DNA from: Ochromonas danica
Lineage: Eukaryota; Sar; Chrysophyceae; Chromulinales; Chromulinaceae
Length of the DNA stretch: 64,000 nucleotides
Assembly: GCA_015146655.1 (NCBI GenBank)
Contig: VKHL01000092.1
Span: forward strand, 1 to 64,000
Reading direction: 5' to 3'
The first letter of the stretch is position 1; every line of letters begins with the position of its first letter. A program made the position numbers and the translations under genes. Below, piece after piece: positions 31,001-41,007 of this stretch. The notes beneath the pieces are model-generated. The model was given only the letters and a program-made list of their open reading frames with translations, was not told the origin of the DNA and made no database searches.

Positions 31001-33178
31001 ATTACCACTACCACCACCACTACTACTACCACCACCACCACCTCTTCCACTAGGAGGGATTGTGTAGTAGAGAAGATCGTCAATTCCATTCTGCCGAATA
31101 GGAAGATGATGGAAATGAAGAAATCCTAACAAACTTCCCAATGACTTCAACTTACTGATAATCTGAGTGAAGTGGATAGGATCATGATTGATCTTATGAA
31201 AGGATTGGTTTATAGATGGAGGATTAGGATAGACCATTTCTTCCATGAGATCATGTCGATCATCATGACCATATTGTGTTAAATGAGAAAGTTGATTAAA
31301 AATAGCAGAAATACAATATTGATTAAAAGCATGATGATTTAATTCTTGAATAAAACAAGCAAAGAATGCTTGCATGCCAGGAAAGAACATGACAAGTGAA
31401 GGATTTGATAATAGGAAATCCCCTCCTGTCTTCATATTCATTGGACTTGGTCTATCAGAATATGATCGTTCATGAGGATTCCTTCCTTTCCCATCTTTCC
31501 TTCGTCCACCAGAGGTTGTTGATGAAGATAGATCAAATGATTGATTATGATTACCATGGGGAGAAGGTGAAGTATTCTTCAGTTTATTGGACTGAAAAGA
31601 AGCAACAAGAGGAGAAGAAGAAGAAGAAGAAGATATTGTTGAAGATTGTCCAATAAACTGAAAAGGAGACTGAAGATATGATGAAGGAGGAGTAGCTTCA
31701 AGGGATTTCACACTTCCTCTTGTCCTGGTTCCAGTCCCTCCTATGGATTCTCCTATAGACAGTGATGGAGTCAGAATAGGTTGCATAGGAGGAGAAGTCA
31801 TGGTTGATGATGATGATATCATAGAAGGAGGGTGATGAAGAGGGGTCGTCGGAGTAGGAGATGAAGCTTCAAAGCGCTTTTCTAATTTAATAATAGTCTC
31901 ATTATGCACAGTTCTATTGGATCCTGATTGCAATGTCTGAAGAAGTTTATCCATATAGGATACCTGATCCTTATCTTGACGGAATTGTAATTGTTGTTGG
32001 ATAGTGTGTTGAATATACTTCTCAAGAAATAATTGAGCAATCCAAGGAAGATTCTTGCTGTCCAATGATAAAATCTATTCATAGCCCAAACATAGACATG
32101 GATATATTAGCAAACACTAGCAGCAGTTGTTGTAGAATAATATAATAAGACAATGAAACACTGAAAAAATCTATTTACATACCTCCTTCCCAGAGAGGGA
32201 GAGATCATATTGAATGAAATGTCCTAGTCGTTGATCTAGTGGTGATGATGACGACTTTAATACTTCTTGAAATCGTTTGAGAAGATCACTAAACTTATCA
32301 AATATCTTCTTCCTTTGATTTACTAAGTTAACATCCACCTATCAATTGTACAATACAATATAATAACAGCATATCCCACATATTAGTATTACATTACCAA
32401 TGACAAGGATATATATCACCACTATCAAGATTGAATGATAGTTTATGTAGTAATCAAACCATGAAATAGAAGATATTACCTTTCCAGAGAAATCTAATAA
32501 CTTGCTTTCACGTTCATCAGGTAAAGATCGTTGGAATAAATCTGCTGAGTCTGCTCCAAGATTCTCACTGTGCGGGAGAGCACAGCCATTATCATTATCC
32601 CACGGTTCGACTTGATTCTGTAATTCCTTTAAAATAGCCCATTTCTCATAACGTGAGTGTATTGTTCCAAAACGAATCACTTCAGCAATCATATCATTTC
32701 CTAATCCTTTGATTAAAGGTAATAGCTTCTCAATCAAAGTGCATATAAAAGAGATGAGAAAGCTTTCATTAGGAAATATAGTAGACTCTAAAGGAATAGA
32801 TGTATTAGAGGCTAGGTAAGATATCCTCATACTCTTACATATCAGGATGACAGCATTGACTACAGGGATGTAATGAGAGAGGACGAGCAGAGCATAGAGC
32901 TGGCCAATATGTTTCACTGCTGCCTCTGTGATCTCAACTGATTCACCAGATGGTGTGATACTTTCACTCTCCATCACCTTTCCACCTCGACTATCAATTA
33001 TGTCAAGGTGGCAATGGAGCCAGCTGTCCAATCTGCTGGCCAGTTCTCTATTCAAGAGATTATCAATAGGTTCCACGTCAACATTATTGCCATCTCTGCT
33101 CAGAATAGATTGAATATGCTCTAAGTTTAGACTGAGAAGGGTGGATAACCAAAACGGTTCCTCATCTGAGTTCATCAT
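28072..33178 (-). CDS. CDAN1: Codanin-1 homologue
   Basis: Four exons on the minus strand: 33178-32480, 32338-32183, 32074-30738, 30673-28072 (1597 aa). Joins are phase 0, 0 and 2. For the last junction the GTAGGG donor at 30737 is required by phase; the GTGAGT site 14 nt upstream would shift the frame. Several stretches follow human codanin-1 in order: IGQLYALLVLSHYIPVVN (human LVALVYSSCIAENLVPN), a segment after FFPGMQAFFACFIQELN, then FTQIISKLKSLGSLLGFL (human FAVVLLSLRLLAKFLGFV) and CYHDVFDHLFEIEVHFLRLH (human YYRDIFTLLLRLH). Codanin-1 binds the histone chaperone ASF1 and the nuclease CDIN1 and limits histone delivery to the nucleus. Ser-rich linkers lie in exons 3 and 4. The start is uncertain: the first frame is open a little further upstream, but without ATG. 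Assignment rests on remembered human sequence, so a profile search should confirm it. Confidence 0.72.
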
Positions 33179-33371
33179 TTTTCCATTCAGCACTGCAAGC
33201 AAGTACTGCGATTATTACCTTGTGTGGGAGGACTCTGATCTATGATCTTCTCCCCAACAAAATATGCTGTGAGTATCACTAACCATTGCGTTATCAGCTG
33301 TCAAAACGTCATAGAAGTTACCTTATCAAGCAACAAATAAAAAAGATAAATGAATACATAAGATAAAAGGC

Positions 33372-33384
33372 AAAAAGTTCAAAA
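33372..33384 (-). terminator. Pol III terminator of tRNA-Leu
   Basis: On the transcribed strand TTTT (33384-33381) and then TTTTT (33376-33372) lie just after the tRNA 3' end, the usual RNA polymerase III stop signal. Confidence 0.75.
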
Positions 33385-33390
33385 GCTATT

Positions 33391-33468
33391 TGACTGAAGT
33401 GGGATTCGAACCCACGCCCGAAGACTGCGGCCTTAACACAGCGCCTTAGACCACTCGGCCATTCAGCC
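33391..33468 (-). tRNA. tRNA-Leu (anticodon AAG)
   Basis: The minus strand folds as a cloverleaf: acceptor GGCTGAA pairs with TTCAGTC (one G-T pair), D-arm GCC/GGC, anticodon stem CTGTG/CGCAG with loop TTAAGGC (anticodon AAG), and T-arm GTGGG-TTCGAAT-CCCAC with discriminator A. It reads CUU/CUC leucine codons. Internal Pol III promoter boxes are intact (A box in the D-arm, B box GGTTCGAATCC). There is no intron. At 78 nt it is a few bases shorter than usual class II tRNA-Leu because the variable arm is only 9 nt. The CCA end is not encoded, as expected for a nuclear tRNA. Confidence 0.95.
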
Positions 33469-33553
33469 ACCTTGAATGAAAGGAAACAATCATCAATATA
33501 AACCATAGGTTAATCGAAATCCCTCCCATCAGGACTGCTTTATTTAGTGTGGG

Positions 33554-35284
33554 ATGTATCTACTGGCTTTTCCTCATGATCTCTGTCATCTTGTTTTACG
33601 AGAGTGGATAGAGTGGAGAGATCTTTCTTGTTTGGATATCGCCTACCTGGGAAGCAGTCGTCGCTTAGGCTGGCTGACTCAGATCTCATCCCTTGCTGTC
33701 ACACAGCCTCCAGCTTCCTCCATCAGCACTGACGATGAAAGTCTGGCGATCTTCTATGCTTGGCTGTTCAGTCGAAATGTGGTAGCGTGTGAGAGTTTCC
33801 CTGTGCGGCTACGAGTACTGACGCAGGCACTTCCATCTTGTCCCTCCACCTACAGCCACACCATTCGATCAATAGTGATTGATAAGAGGACAGAGCAACC
33901 ATTGACTACCTCGGACTTCATCAATCAACTCAATGCTCTGGCAGACTTTCTAAATGGTTGTCATCACATAGAGAGTGTGAAAATTGATGGCAAGTTTATC
34001 CTCCTAAGCACTGGTCAGATGGTGAATGATGACATCTTGATTGGTGAAAGATATGAAGAATTACTATTATCCACAATAGCAGCCTGTCTTGGTAAGAACA
34101 GATTACATAACTTAGAAATCACTTCCCACTATGCTCAACCACATGACAATCACCCAATCCACCGTCTGCTAATCAATCATGTCTCTACCTTGAGAAAGTT
34201 TCAACTTCTTGATGCTAGTCGAAGTGTTCTACCTGATGGTCAAAGTGATTCTATATTGGAAATTCTTTCAAGTCATCCTTTCCATCTCACAAAGTTAATT
34301 CTGTCAAGTAATAAGAAAGGTCCTACAACTAGTCAGTTCATGAACTATCTCACTTCTAATGGAGGGAAAACTCTGACAGAATTAGAATTAGAATATTCTC
34401 TATCTTCCTTTCAGATTAATGATAATATTTTACAATCTATAGCTATAGCATGTCCTAATCTGAGAGTGTTAGCACTCTTGAAGAATCATGCAAGGCATGA
34501 TGAAGTTCATCATCTTTCTTCTCTTTTTCAATATTGTCCTGGTCTCAAGAGAGTTACCTTTGCTCATGTCTCTATTGATATAGATGACATGAATGAGATT
34601 GAAATTACTTCTACTCTCAAGTTATTTGATTCTGTTTCGTTTAATCAACGTATAGATTGGGTGAATTGTTTGACTCTCTTACAGAAGAATTATTACCCTT
34701 CTTGTACTTTTGCAATCGTCATTTATAATGAAGCAACAAGCAATGAGGAAGAATTTCTATCGTATCTTATTTCAAAATTGAAAGATCATATCGTACGAAT
34801 CAAAGCTGTGATGTCTGAATCTATTCTGATGAACTTAGTTAGAGAACTTCCTCGTTTAGAAGAGTTATTGATTCTCACTGATAATCAAAGTCACTTGACA
34901 GATCTTAGCTTAGACACGATTACTAAGTATGGATTATGTCTTAAAGAGTTACGAATCTCAGGATGGGGTGCAGCTCATCATGTTAAATTCACAGAGAGAG
35001 GTATTTGTGAGATGGTTCGTGCTTGTCGATCATTAGAGGTTGTTGTTCTACCTTATGAAGGATATGAGGCACTATTTGCGATCTTAGAACTACCTAGGTT
35101 GACCAAATTTGAATTGTTTTCTTGTGAAGAGAGTCAAGACGCAGATGTAAACGAAATTCTTAAGAAGCAATTGGTTTGGCCATCAACCTTCTCTTGGGGT
35201 GTGATTGACGCAAAGAATTGTATTATTAACTTCGACGCTGATCGACTTCTTCATCCTGGAGTGACCATGAAGCACGGTCATTAG
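33554..35284 (+). CDS. F-box/LRR-like protein (FBXL-type), paralogue B
   Basis: Single-exon gene, 576 aa, only 86 bp beyond the tRNA. The N-terminus (FPHDLCHLVLREWIEWRDLSCLDIAYL) is F-box-like and matches paralogue A. Next comes the shared IFYAWLFSRNVV segment (A: LFYIWLNNRKVF), then poorly conserved leucine-rich units with the spacing of FBXL repeats (LRVLALLKN, LKRVTFAHV, LKELRISGWG, LEVVVLPYEG). The end (LVWPSTFSWGVIDAKN) is again shared. It likely serves as an SCF substrate receptor; target unknown. A and B point outwards and enclose the codanin gene and the tRNA, so the family probably expanded by an inverted local duplication, or one copy was moved. Divergence between them is high, so the event is old. 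Confidence 0.72.
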   Translation: MYLLAFPHDLCHLVLREWIEWRDLSCLDIAYLGSSRRLGWLTQISSLAVTQPPASSISTDDESLAIFYAWLFSRNVVACESFPVRLRVLTQALPSCPSTYSHTIRSIVIDKRTEQPLTTSDFINQLNALADFLNGCHHIESVKIDGKFILLSTGQMVNDDILIGERYEELLLSTIAACLGKNRLHNLEITSHYAQPHDNHPIHRLLINHVSTLRKFQLLDASRSVLPDGQSDSILEILSSHPFHLTKLILSSNKKGPTTSQFMNYLTSNGGKTLTELELEYSLSSFQINDNILQSIAIACPNLRVLALLKNHARHDEVHHLSSLFQYCPGLKRVTFAHVSIDIDDMNEIEITSTLKLFDSVSFNQRIDWVNCLTLLQKNYYPSCTFAIVIYNEATSNEEEFLSYLISKLKDHIVRIKAVMSESILMNLVRELPRLEELLILTDNQSHLTDLSLDTITKYGLCLKELRISGWGAAHHVKFTERGICEMVRACRSLEVVVLPYEGYEALFAILELPRLTKFELFSCEESQDADVNEILKKQLVWPSTFSWGVIDAKNCIINFDADRLLHPGVTMKHGH

Positions 35285-35562
35285 TTTTGTGTGAATAAGA
35301 GAGTAATAATACTGTGTGTTCTTAATGATGCAACCACCTTATTCAAAGGAGATACTTGCGTTGTAATATTACCGAATAAATAGAGGGCTTTTATTACATC
35401 TAATTTTACCACAAAATGCTGCACTAGTAGTAGTTCCTACTTTAAAGCACAGAGATTAGCAAGCATCTAACGAAGATGCACATTGCCTTGGACTGCTCTC
35501 TATCAAACAATAATACAAAATAACAAATTTAGTATGTAGCCATAGCCCTTCCAGTAGTGATC

Positions 35563-36175
35563 TCAAAAAGGACGAGTGAATATGTTGAGATTATCCATAT
35601 CTCGTACTAAAGTCAGTTGCTTTAGTTCTTCATCGATTAACGTCCTCTGATTGCGTAAAGTGTGTAATCGTGCCATCTCTTGTGGTTTGACAACACGATT
35701 AGGATAGCTATGTAATGCCTTTACAGAGTCTTGAAAAGAAGTAGCTTTTGTTCGTTGATATTCATTATAGACTTCTTGATCATTGACTTTCTTTAAAGTC
35801 TGTTCAAGAGGGATAAGAAAGTCAGCATCATCACGTGCTGTAAGCTCACCTAGACAAGGATTTCGTGATTTACGAAATAAATGAGCATTAGCTTCAAAGT
35901 ATTCTCGACAACGATCTTCTTTCATCTAGGAATCAATGGCAGTGGGTAGAGACAGCAGTAGTGAGGGTGTGGGTGTGGTTGGGTGGGTAGACAGTGAGCG
36001 AATATGAGAATGTTGTACTTACTGCTAATTCAGCTTTAATTCGTGCTTCATGAACTCCTGCAGGGCTTCGATTAATTTCTTTTATGGTAATAGATGGTTT
36101 CTTTCCTCCTTTATGAGGAGGATTCTTTTTTGGAGTAGTTGAAACAACTGCTCCTCCAGTCTTCTTTGAACTCAT
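35563..36175 (-). CDS. Unknown small basic protein
   Basis: Two exons on the minus strand: 36175-36023 and 35925-35563 (171 aa), joined in phase 0 at a GTAAGT donor and a TCCTAG acceptor. Residues 1-30 are Lys/Pro/Gly-rich (KKNPPHKGGKKPSITI) and look disordered. The rest is helical and charged with two Arg/Lys/Glu-rich helices (LHTLRNQRTLIDEELKQL near the end). No signal peptide, membrane segment or enzyme motif is visible. I do not recognise the family; the size and composition resemble small cytoskeletal or ciliary accessory proteins, but that is a guess. The spliced model is preferred because the first frame runs into low-complexity Thr/His sequence when read through the intron. Confidence 0.6.
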
Positions 36176-36459
36176 CCCTGGTAATAGATTATGAGAAGAA
36201 GGGGTAGTGCTACAGTTCTATTGGGTGACGGTGTCAATCTTTTTCAGTTTCTATGTTGTGAAAGATCACATCAAAAAGAAGACCAGTTCACAGTGAAACT
36301 GAAGGTTCTGGCAGCCTGGAAATCTAGCCGTTTCCACCGTTTTGGGTTTGAATTGAATGAGCTATAGTTTTTGTATTACTTTTCGAAAATATTTAAAATC
36401 AGGTGGAAATTAAGTCAGCTTATTCTTGATTAGTATTATGAGTCAAACCTTGTAATAGG

Positions 36460-39400
36460 ATGAATAAGAAGAAGGAGTCTAAGTTAGAAATTAGCTTATT
36501 GAATGGTCAAGCCTCTACACTATCATTACGTGTCTTGGGGAATGAAGACCAGGTTAGTTTGTTAGTCAGTCAGTCATGCACAATGTCTTGTGTATTGCCT
36601 TTATACACTCATTTTGCACACTATATATACATATCACTTACCCACTCATACCCTTCCCCCTCTCTCTCTTTCGCTCATTGTGTCTCTCTCTGCACACAAC
36701 CTCTCACTGTATCCCTGCGACTATGTGTGTCTCTCTCTGTCTCTGTACACATTCACTTACTCCCTCACTGTATCCCTGCGACTATGTGTGTGTCTCTGTC
36801 TGTCTCTGTACACATTCACTTACTCCCTCACTGTATCCCTGCGACTATGTGTGTCTCTCTCTGTCTCTGTACACATTCACTTACTCCCTCACTGTATCCC
36901 TGCGACTATGTGTGTGTCTCTGTCTGTCTCTGTACACATTCACTTACTCCCTCACTGTATCCCTGCGACTATGTGTGTCTCTCTCTGTCTCTGTACACAT
37001 TCACTTACTCCCTCACTGTATCCCTGCGACTATGTGTCTCTCTGTACACATTCACTTACTCCCTCACTGTATCCCTGCGACTATGTGTCTCTCTGTACAC
37101 ATTCACTTACTCCCTCACTGTATCCCTGCGACTATGTGTCTCTCTGTACACATTCACTTACTCCCTCACTGTATCCCTGCGACTATGTGTCTCTCTGTAC
37201 ACATTCACTTACTCCCTCACTGTATCCCTGCGACTATGTGTCTCTCTGTACACATTCACTTACTCCCTCACTGTATCCCTGCGACTATGTGTGTCTCTCT
37301 CTGTCTCTGTACACATTCACTTACTCCCTCACTGTATCCCTGCGACTATGTGTGTGTCTCTGTCTGTCTCTGTACACATTCACTTACTCCCTCACTGTAT
37401 CCCTGCGACTATGTGTGTCTCTCTCTGTCTCTGTACACATTCACTTACTCCCTCACTGTATCCCTGCGACTATGTGTGTGTCTCTGTCTGTCTCTGTACA
37501 CATTCACTTACTCCCTCACTGTATCCCTGCGACTATGTGTGTCTCTCTCTGTCTCTGTACACATTCACTTACCCCTTCTCTCACTGTCTCTCTGTTTTTC
37601 ACTGACTCTCTTGCCCTCTCTTCACTCATCCACTCCTTCTATATCATCCTCCCCCCTGCCTGGATGAGAGCAGATTATTATTAGTGGACAGACAGACTTG
37701 ATCAAATCCTTCTTCCCAGGCTTGGCTGCTGTCTACGCCTCCATCGTGTGGTCTCTATCCACTTCCTCTATCCTCGGCTTAGTCATGGGCTATGAGGAGC
37801 TCTGTGGTACAGTGCTACCCGTCGCCGTGCTCAGTCGGTTATGTGAAGCTATTCTAGATGCTGAGGCACTCAAGGTGAGCTTTCTTCTCCTTCCCTCTCT
37901 TTCCCTGTGACTTGGTCACTCATGCTCTTCTCTTCTCTTCTGCTATGCGCTTTTTCTCTCAGAGATTTTTGCAAGTGTGTAGCTGCTACCATAAGATTGA
38001 TCTGATACTTCAAGGTCCTAGTGGCACTACCTTCCTTTCCTCCACCTCTGCTTCTACAGCTGTTGAGGTTAGCAAATCTCTTCGTGAGGTTTTCTCTCAC
38101 ACTCACTGTGTGTGTGTGTGTGTGTGCATGTGTGTGTAGCTACCAGCTCATCGTCTGTGGGAGGTCTTGCTGCTTAGTGAAGTCTTTCAAGCCGAGAAGA
38201 TCTCTCGCCTCTGTCGCAGCAAGTTACATGCCCTGCTACAGCCACATCCTTCCTCTTCCTCTAACTTACGCCTTCCCGCCTCTGCTCTACCCCTTGGAGG
38301 AGCAGGAGGAGGGATTGAGAAGAAGTTTGTGCTGGAGATTGAGGAGCGTTTGACACAATATTTCCTCTCTAATGCCATTACTCCTCCTCCTCCTCCCCCT
38401 TCAACCACTGTTGCCACTGTTGGTTCTCAAGTGAATAATCGTTATATTGATCGAAAGACAGACGATGAGGAGAGAAGCATTGAGACATGGACTACAGAGG
38501 AGGGGGAGGAGGAGGATCCTCCACCTCGCGCTGCTGCTCCTTGTAGTTCTCTCTCCCCTGTGACTCGAGTTACGGTAGCAGTACAAGCCCCTGTAACTAC
38601 ACCTGGATTAGAGGGTGGCGTGGGGGAGAATCACTTGACTACTACCCTCAATGCCATCTCACCTCTGACTGACACCTCCTCGGTGGTGAATATTGATCAC
38701 AGCGGTGATATGCTGCGCCTAGCTGCTACCCCGTTACCTCCTGTAGCACCTTCAGCTGGCAAAGAGTCTTATCAAGATAAACAAGATAGTGATGAAAGTG
38801 AGGAGGAAAGGGAGAAGACGGTTAGGAGCAGTAGTATTGGTGGTAGCAACAGGAGGAGGAGAAAGGAGGAAGAGAGAGATCTTCTTTCTACCCCTCGTCG
38901 TGCTAGTAGTCCCTCACGATGGAATACTAGCACTCACATCCAACCCCCCTCTTCCTCTACCTCTACTACTACCACCACTTCCTCCTCCTCCTCCTCTATT
39001 CCACTCGAGACGGGCAAGTCTTTGTCCCCGACAACAGCAACAGTTGCAGAGGCTGCTCAGAAACCTGCTCTCTCCATAGAAGACCTTGAACTCAGGTTTT
39101 GCCAATGCATCTACCCATTTTCCTACTCTCCCTCTTACTAATTGTTACTGATGGTACTGTTTCATGACAGTCGAGAGGTGGCGCGGCTGCGAGTAAAGGA
39201 GAAGCGCATCGCACAAGAACTGCTCACCTCTCGCCAACAGGCAGAGGCAGCCTTGAGAGAGAATCGCCTTGCAAGCCTACGGCTCAAGGCAGATATCTTG
39301 CGGCTAGGTAGCTCTTTGCAAGAACAAGGCGCTGGAGGTACTACTCGTCGTGCAGCTAGTACTAGCAGAAGCAGCAGCAGGGGCAGGTCTGTGGGGAGGA

Positions 39401-40586
39401 GGTCTTTGTCCTCCTCACATGGTAGTAACCAGTATGATCTCATTGAGGCAGAAGCAGAACAGATTGAGCTCAGTCGATATAAGGCTATCCAGCGTATACA
39501 AGAACACAAAAGACGACAACAAGCGCAGGAGGAGGAAGCCAAGAGAAAGCAGCAGGAGGAGACTGCTCAACGCTACCAGAAACGAGATGAGAGGGTAAGA
39601 ATGCTCTGTAGTGTTTTGTCAGACTATATGGTAAATGCTCTTTGATCCAATAGATTGCTCGCTTCATTCAGCGACAAGGGGAGAAGAGAGCCCCATCTCC
39701 TCCCCCTCCTCCCCCTCCTCCCCCTCCTCCTTCGTCTAGTGTGAGAAGAGGCAAAGTGCAAAGTCCTGAAGCATCTGAATGGACAACCCCCACCGTGGTT
39801 AGGAGAGCAAACTCCGTTCCGCTTCCAACTCCTCCTTCTGCTCAGCCACGAGGTAGACCTCCTCCTCCATCCATACCTCCTACTCCTCCCACTGCTGCAC
39901 TGTACACGCAAGAGGCATTAGCAGCAGTAGGTAGAGGTTTGTCACCAACACACGTCACCCGAGAAATCGATGCGTTGTTGATGCATTCCAAGGTGCAAAC
40001 CGCTCATCCTGCAATGTGGCAGGATGAAGAAGAGGAGGCTATCTTCACTCGTCGTCCCTTTGACAACAAACCAACATATCAAAAGCTTTCTAAGAGAAAC
40101 GCTCAACCAATTTGCAAGTATACCATCACTGTCATTCGAGCATGGGGTCTGGCAGAGATGCTGGGAGGCACTCATGCCTATGTGACTGCCTCCTCTTCCT
40201 CTTGCTACACGGCTATCCAACGAACACCCACCATTCATGACACCACCCAGCCATACTTTGGAAGTACATTGGAGCTAGAGATGATTGTAGATCCGAGCGT
40301 ACTCTCTAATGGAGAGAGATTAGAAGACACTAGCAACATCCTCTTGCTATCAGTTTTCAATCGCAATGGTAGCCTCAGCGATGATCTGCTGGGCTTTGCG
40401 GAGGTCACGTTTGGAAGTTTGTTTGCTGCTCAGCATCCTCATTTAGTGGTTGACTATAGCGTGAACCAGGTGATAAGCAGTGGAGTGCAGGTTGTCTATC
40501 TGGTTGATGCGCACAACCACACGGCTGGTTGCTTGGAGATCTCCCTCACTCGTCAGATCTTGCTAGGTGGACATTTGAATGATTGA
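36460..40586 (+). CDS. C2-domain-like protein with coiled-coil and proline-rich linkers
   Basis: Six exons: 36460-36552, 37674-37874, 37963-38067, 38140-39095, 39171-39594, 39654-40586 (903 aa); phases 0,0,0,2,0. Intron 1 is 1121 nt and filled by a minisatellite; its acceptor (GAGAGCAG at 37666-37673) is set by phase. The N-terminal ~200 residues look helical and globular (LSRLCEAILDAEALKRFLQV, then LWEVLLLSEVFQAEKI). Then come about 260 residues of disordered Ser/Thr/Glu-rich sequence, a coiled coil (ELSREVARLRVKEKRIAQEL), a Pro tract (PPPPP), and a C-terminal region at about 740-895 that reads as a C2-type beta sandwich (CKYTITVIRAWGLAEMLGGT ... PYFGSTLELEM ... LSDDLLGFAEVTFG). C2 domains bind membranes or partners; the Ca-binding Asp set is not obvious, so a Ca-independent scaffold is plausible. 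No named family recognised. An additional 5' exon cannot be excluded. Confidence 0.68.
36705..37575 (+). repeat. Intronic minisatellite, 15 units in ABABA-C5-ABABA order
   Basis: Fifteen head-to-tail units fill most of intron 1 of the C2-like gene. Three unit types share the same 5' part (CACTGTATCCCTGCGACTAT) and 3' part (GTACACATTCACTTACTCCCT) and differ in the middle GTGT/CTCT tract: A is 61 nt, B 63 nt, C 51 nt. The order read from the sequence is A B A B A, C x5, A B A B A, a mirror-symmetric higher-order arrangement. Unit identity is essentially complete. The array is pyrimidine-rich on the + strand and lacks stops, so all three + frames stay open for over 1 kb; these are not genes. Confidence 0.92.
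38107..38137 (+). repeat. TG microsatellite in intron 3 of the C2-like gene
   Basis: A (TG)n run interrupted by one CATG, directly before the TAG acceptor at 38138-38139, where it serves as the polypyrimidine-like region. Confidence 0.8.
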
Positions 40587-41007
40587 CAGAGACAAGATGG
40601 TGGTGGTTGGTGAGATGAGCGGAATGAGCCAAAGGGTCGGGCCAGCACAGCATGAGCAGTGGATGCTCTATCTGGCTGCTGGACTGTAGATTAGGTAGTA
40701 TGACATTGTGTATTATAGATGTATTGTTTTATATTTTGGAAGTCAACGAAGGAAGTGAACGTTTACGAAGTTGGTTATTCGTTAGTTACCAGGCCTCCAA
40801 ACACATCGATGATACCTCCACAACTCATATGTTCCCCATATCGCGACTATTCCATAACTACACGTTCCTCCCCTTCCTTTCGGAATACCTTACGATAGTC
40901 TAACAATATAGGGTACGTGGCAACAATACTATCACATTTACTACAGTAGATCAATCAACTTTGTGAATGATAATGACTTGATCAAAATCAGCCAGCTACA
41001 GTTTCCA
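40587..41007 (+). other. Spacer between convergent genes
   Basis: 420 bp with the 3' ends of the C2-like gene (+) and the dehydrogenase (-). A frame at 40652-40903 has no family features. Confidence 0.45.

Noticed and set aside
36705-37575. CRISPR-like array
   Set aside because: Units abut with no unique spacers and the DNA is nuclear; it is a minisatellite.
36576-37684. Three overlapping ~360-codon + frames
   Set aside because: They are the three readings of the minisatellite in an intron; stop-free only because the unit lacks stop codons.
40652-40903. 83-codon frame after the C2-like gene
   Set aside because: Lies in a convergent 3' spacer with no recognisable motif.
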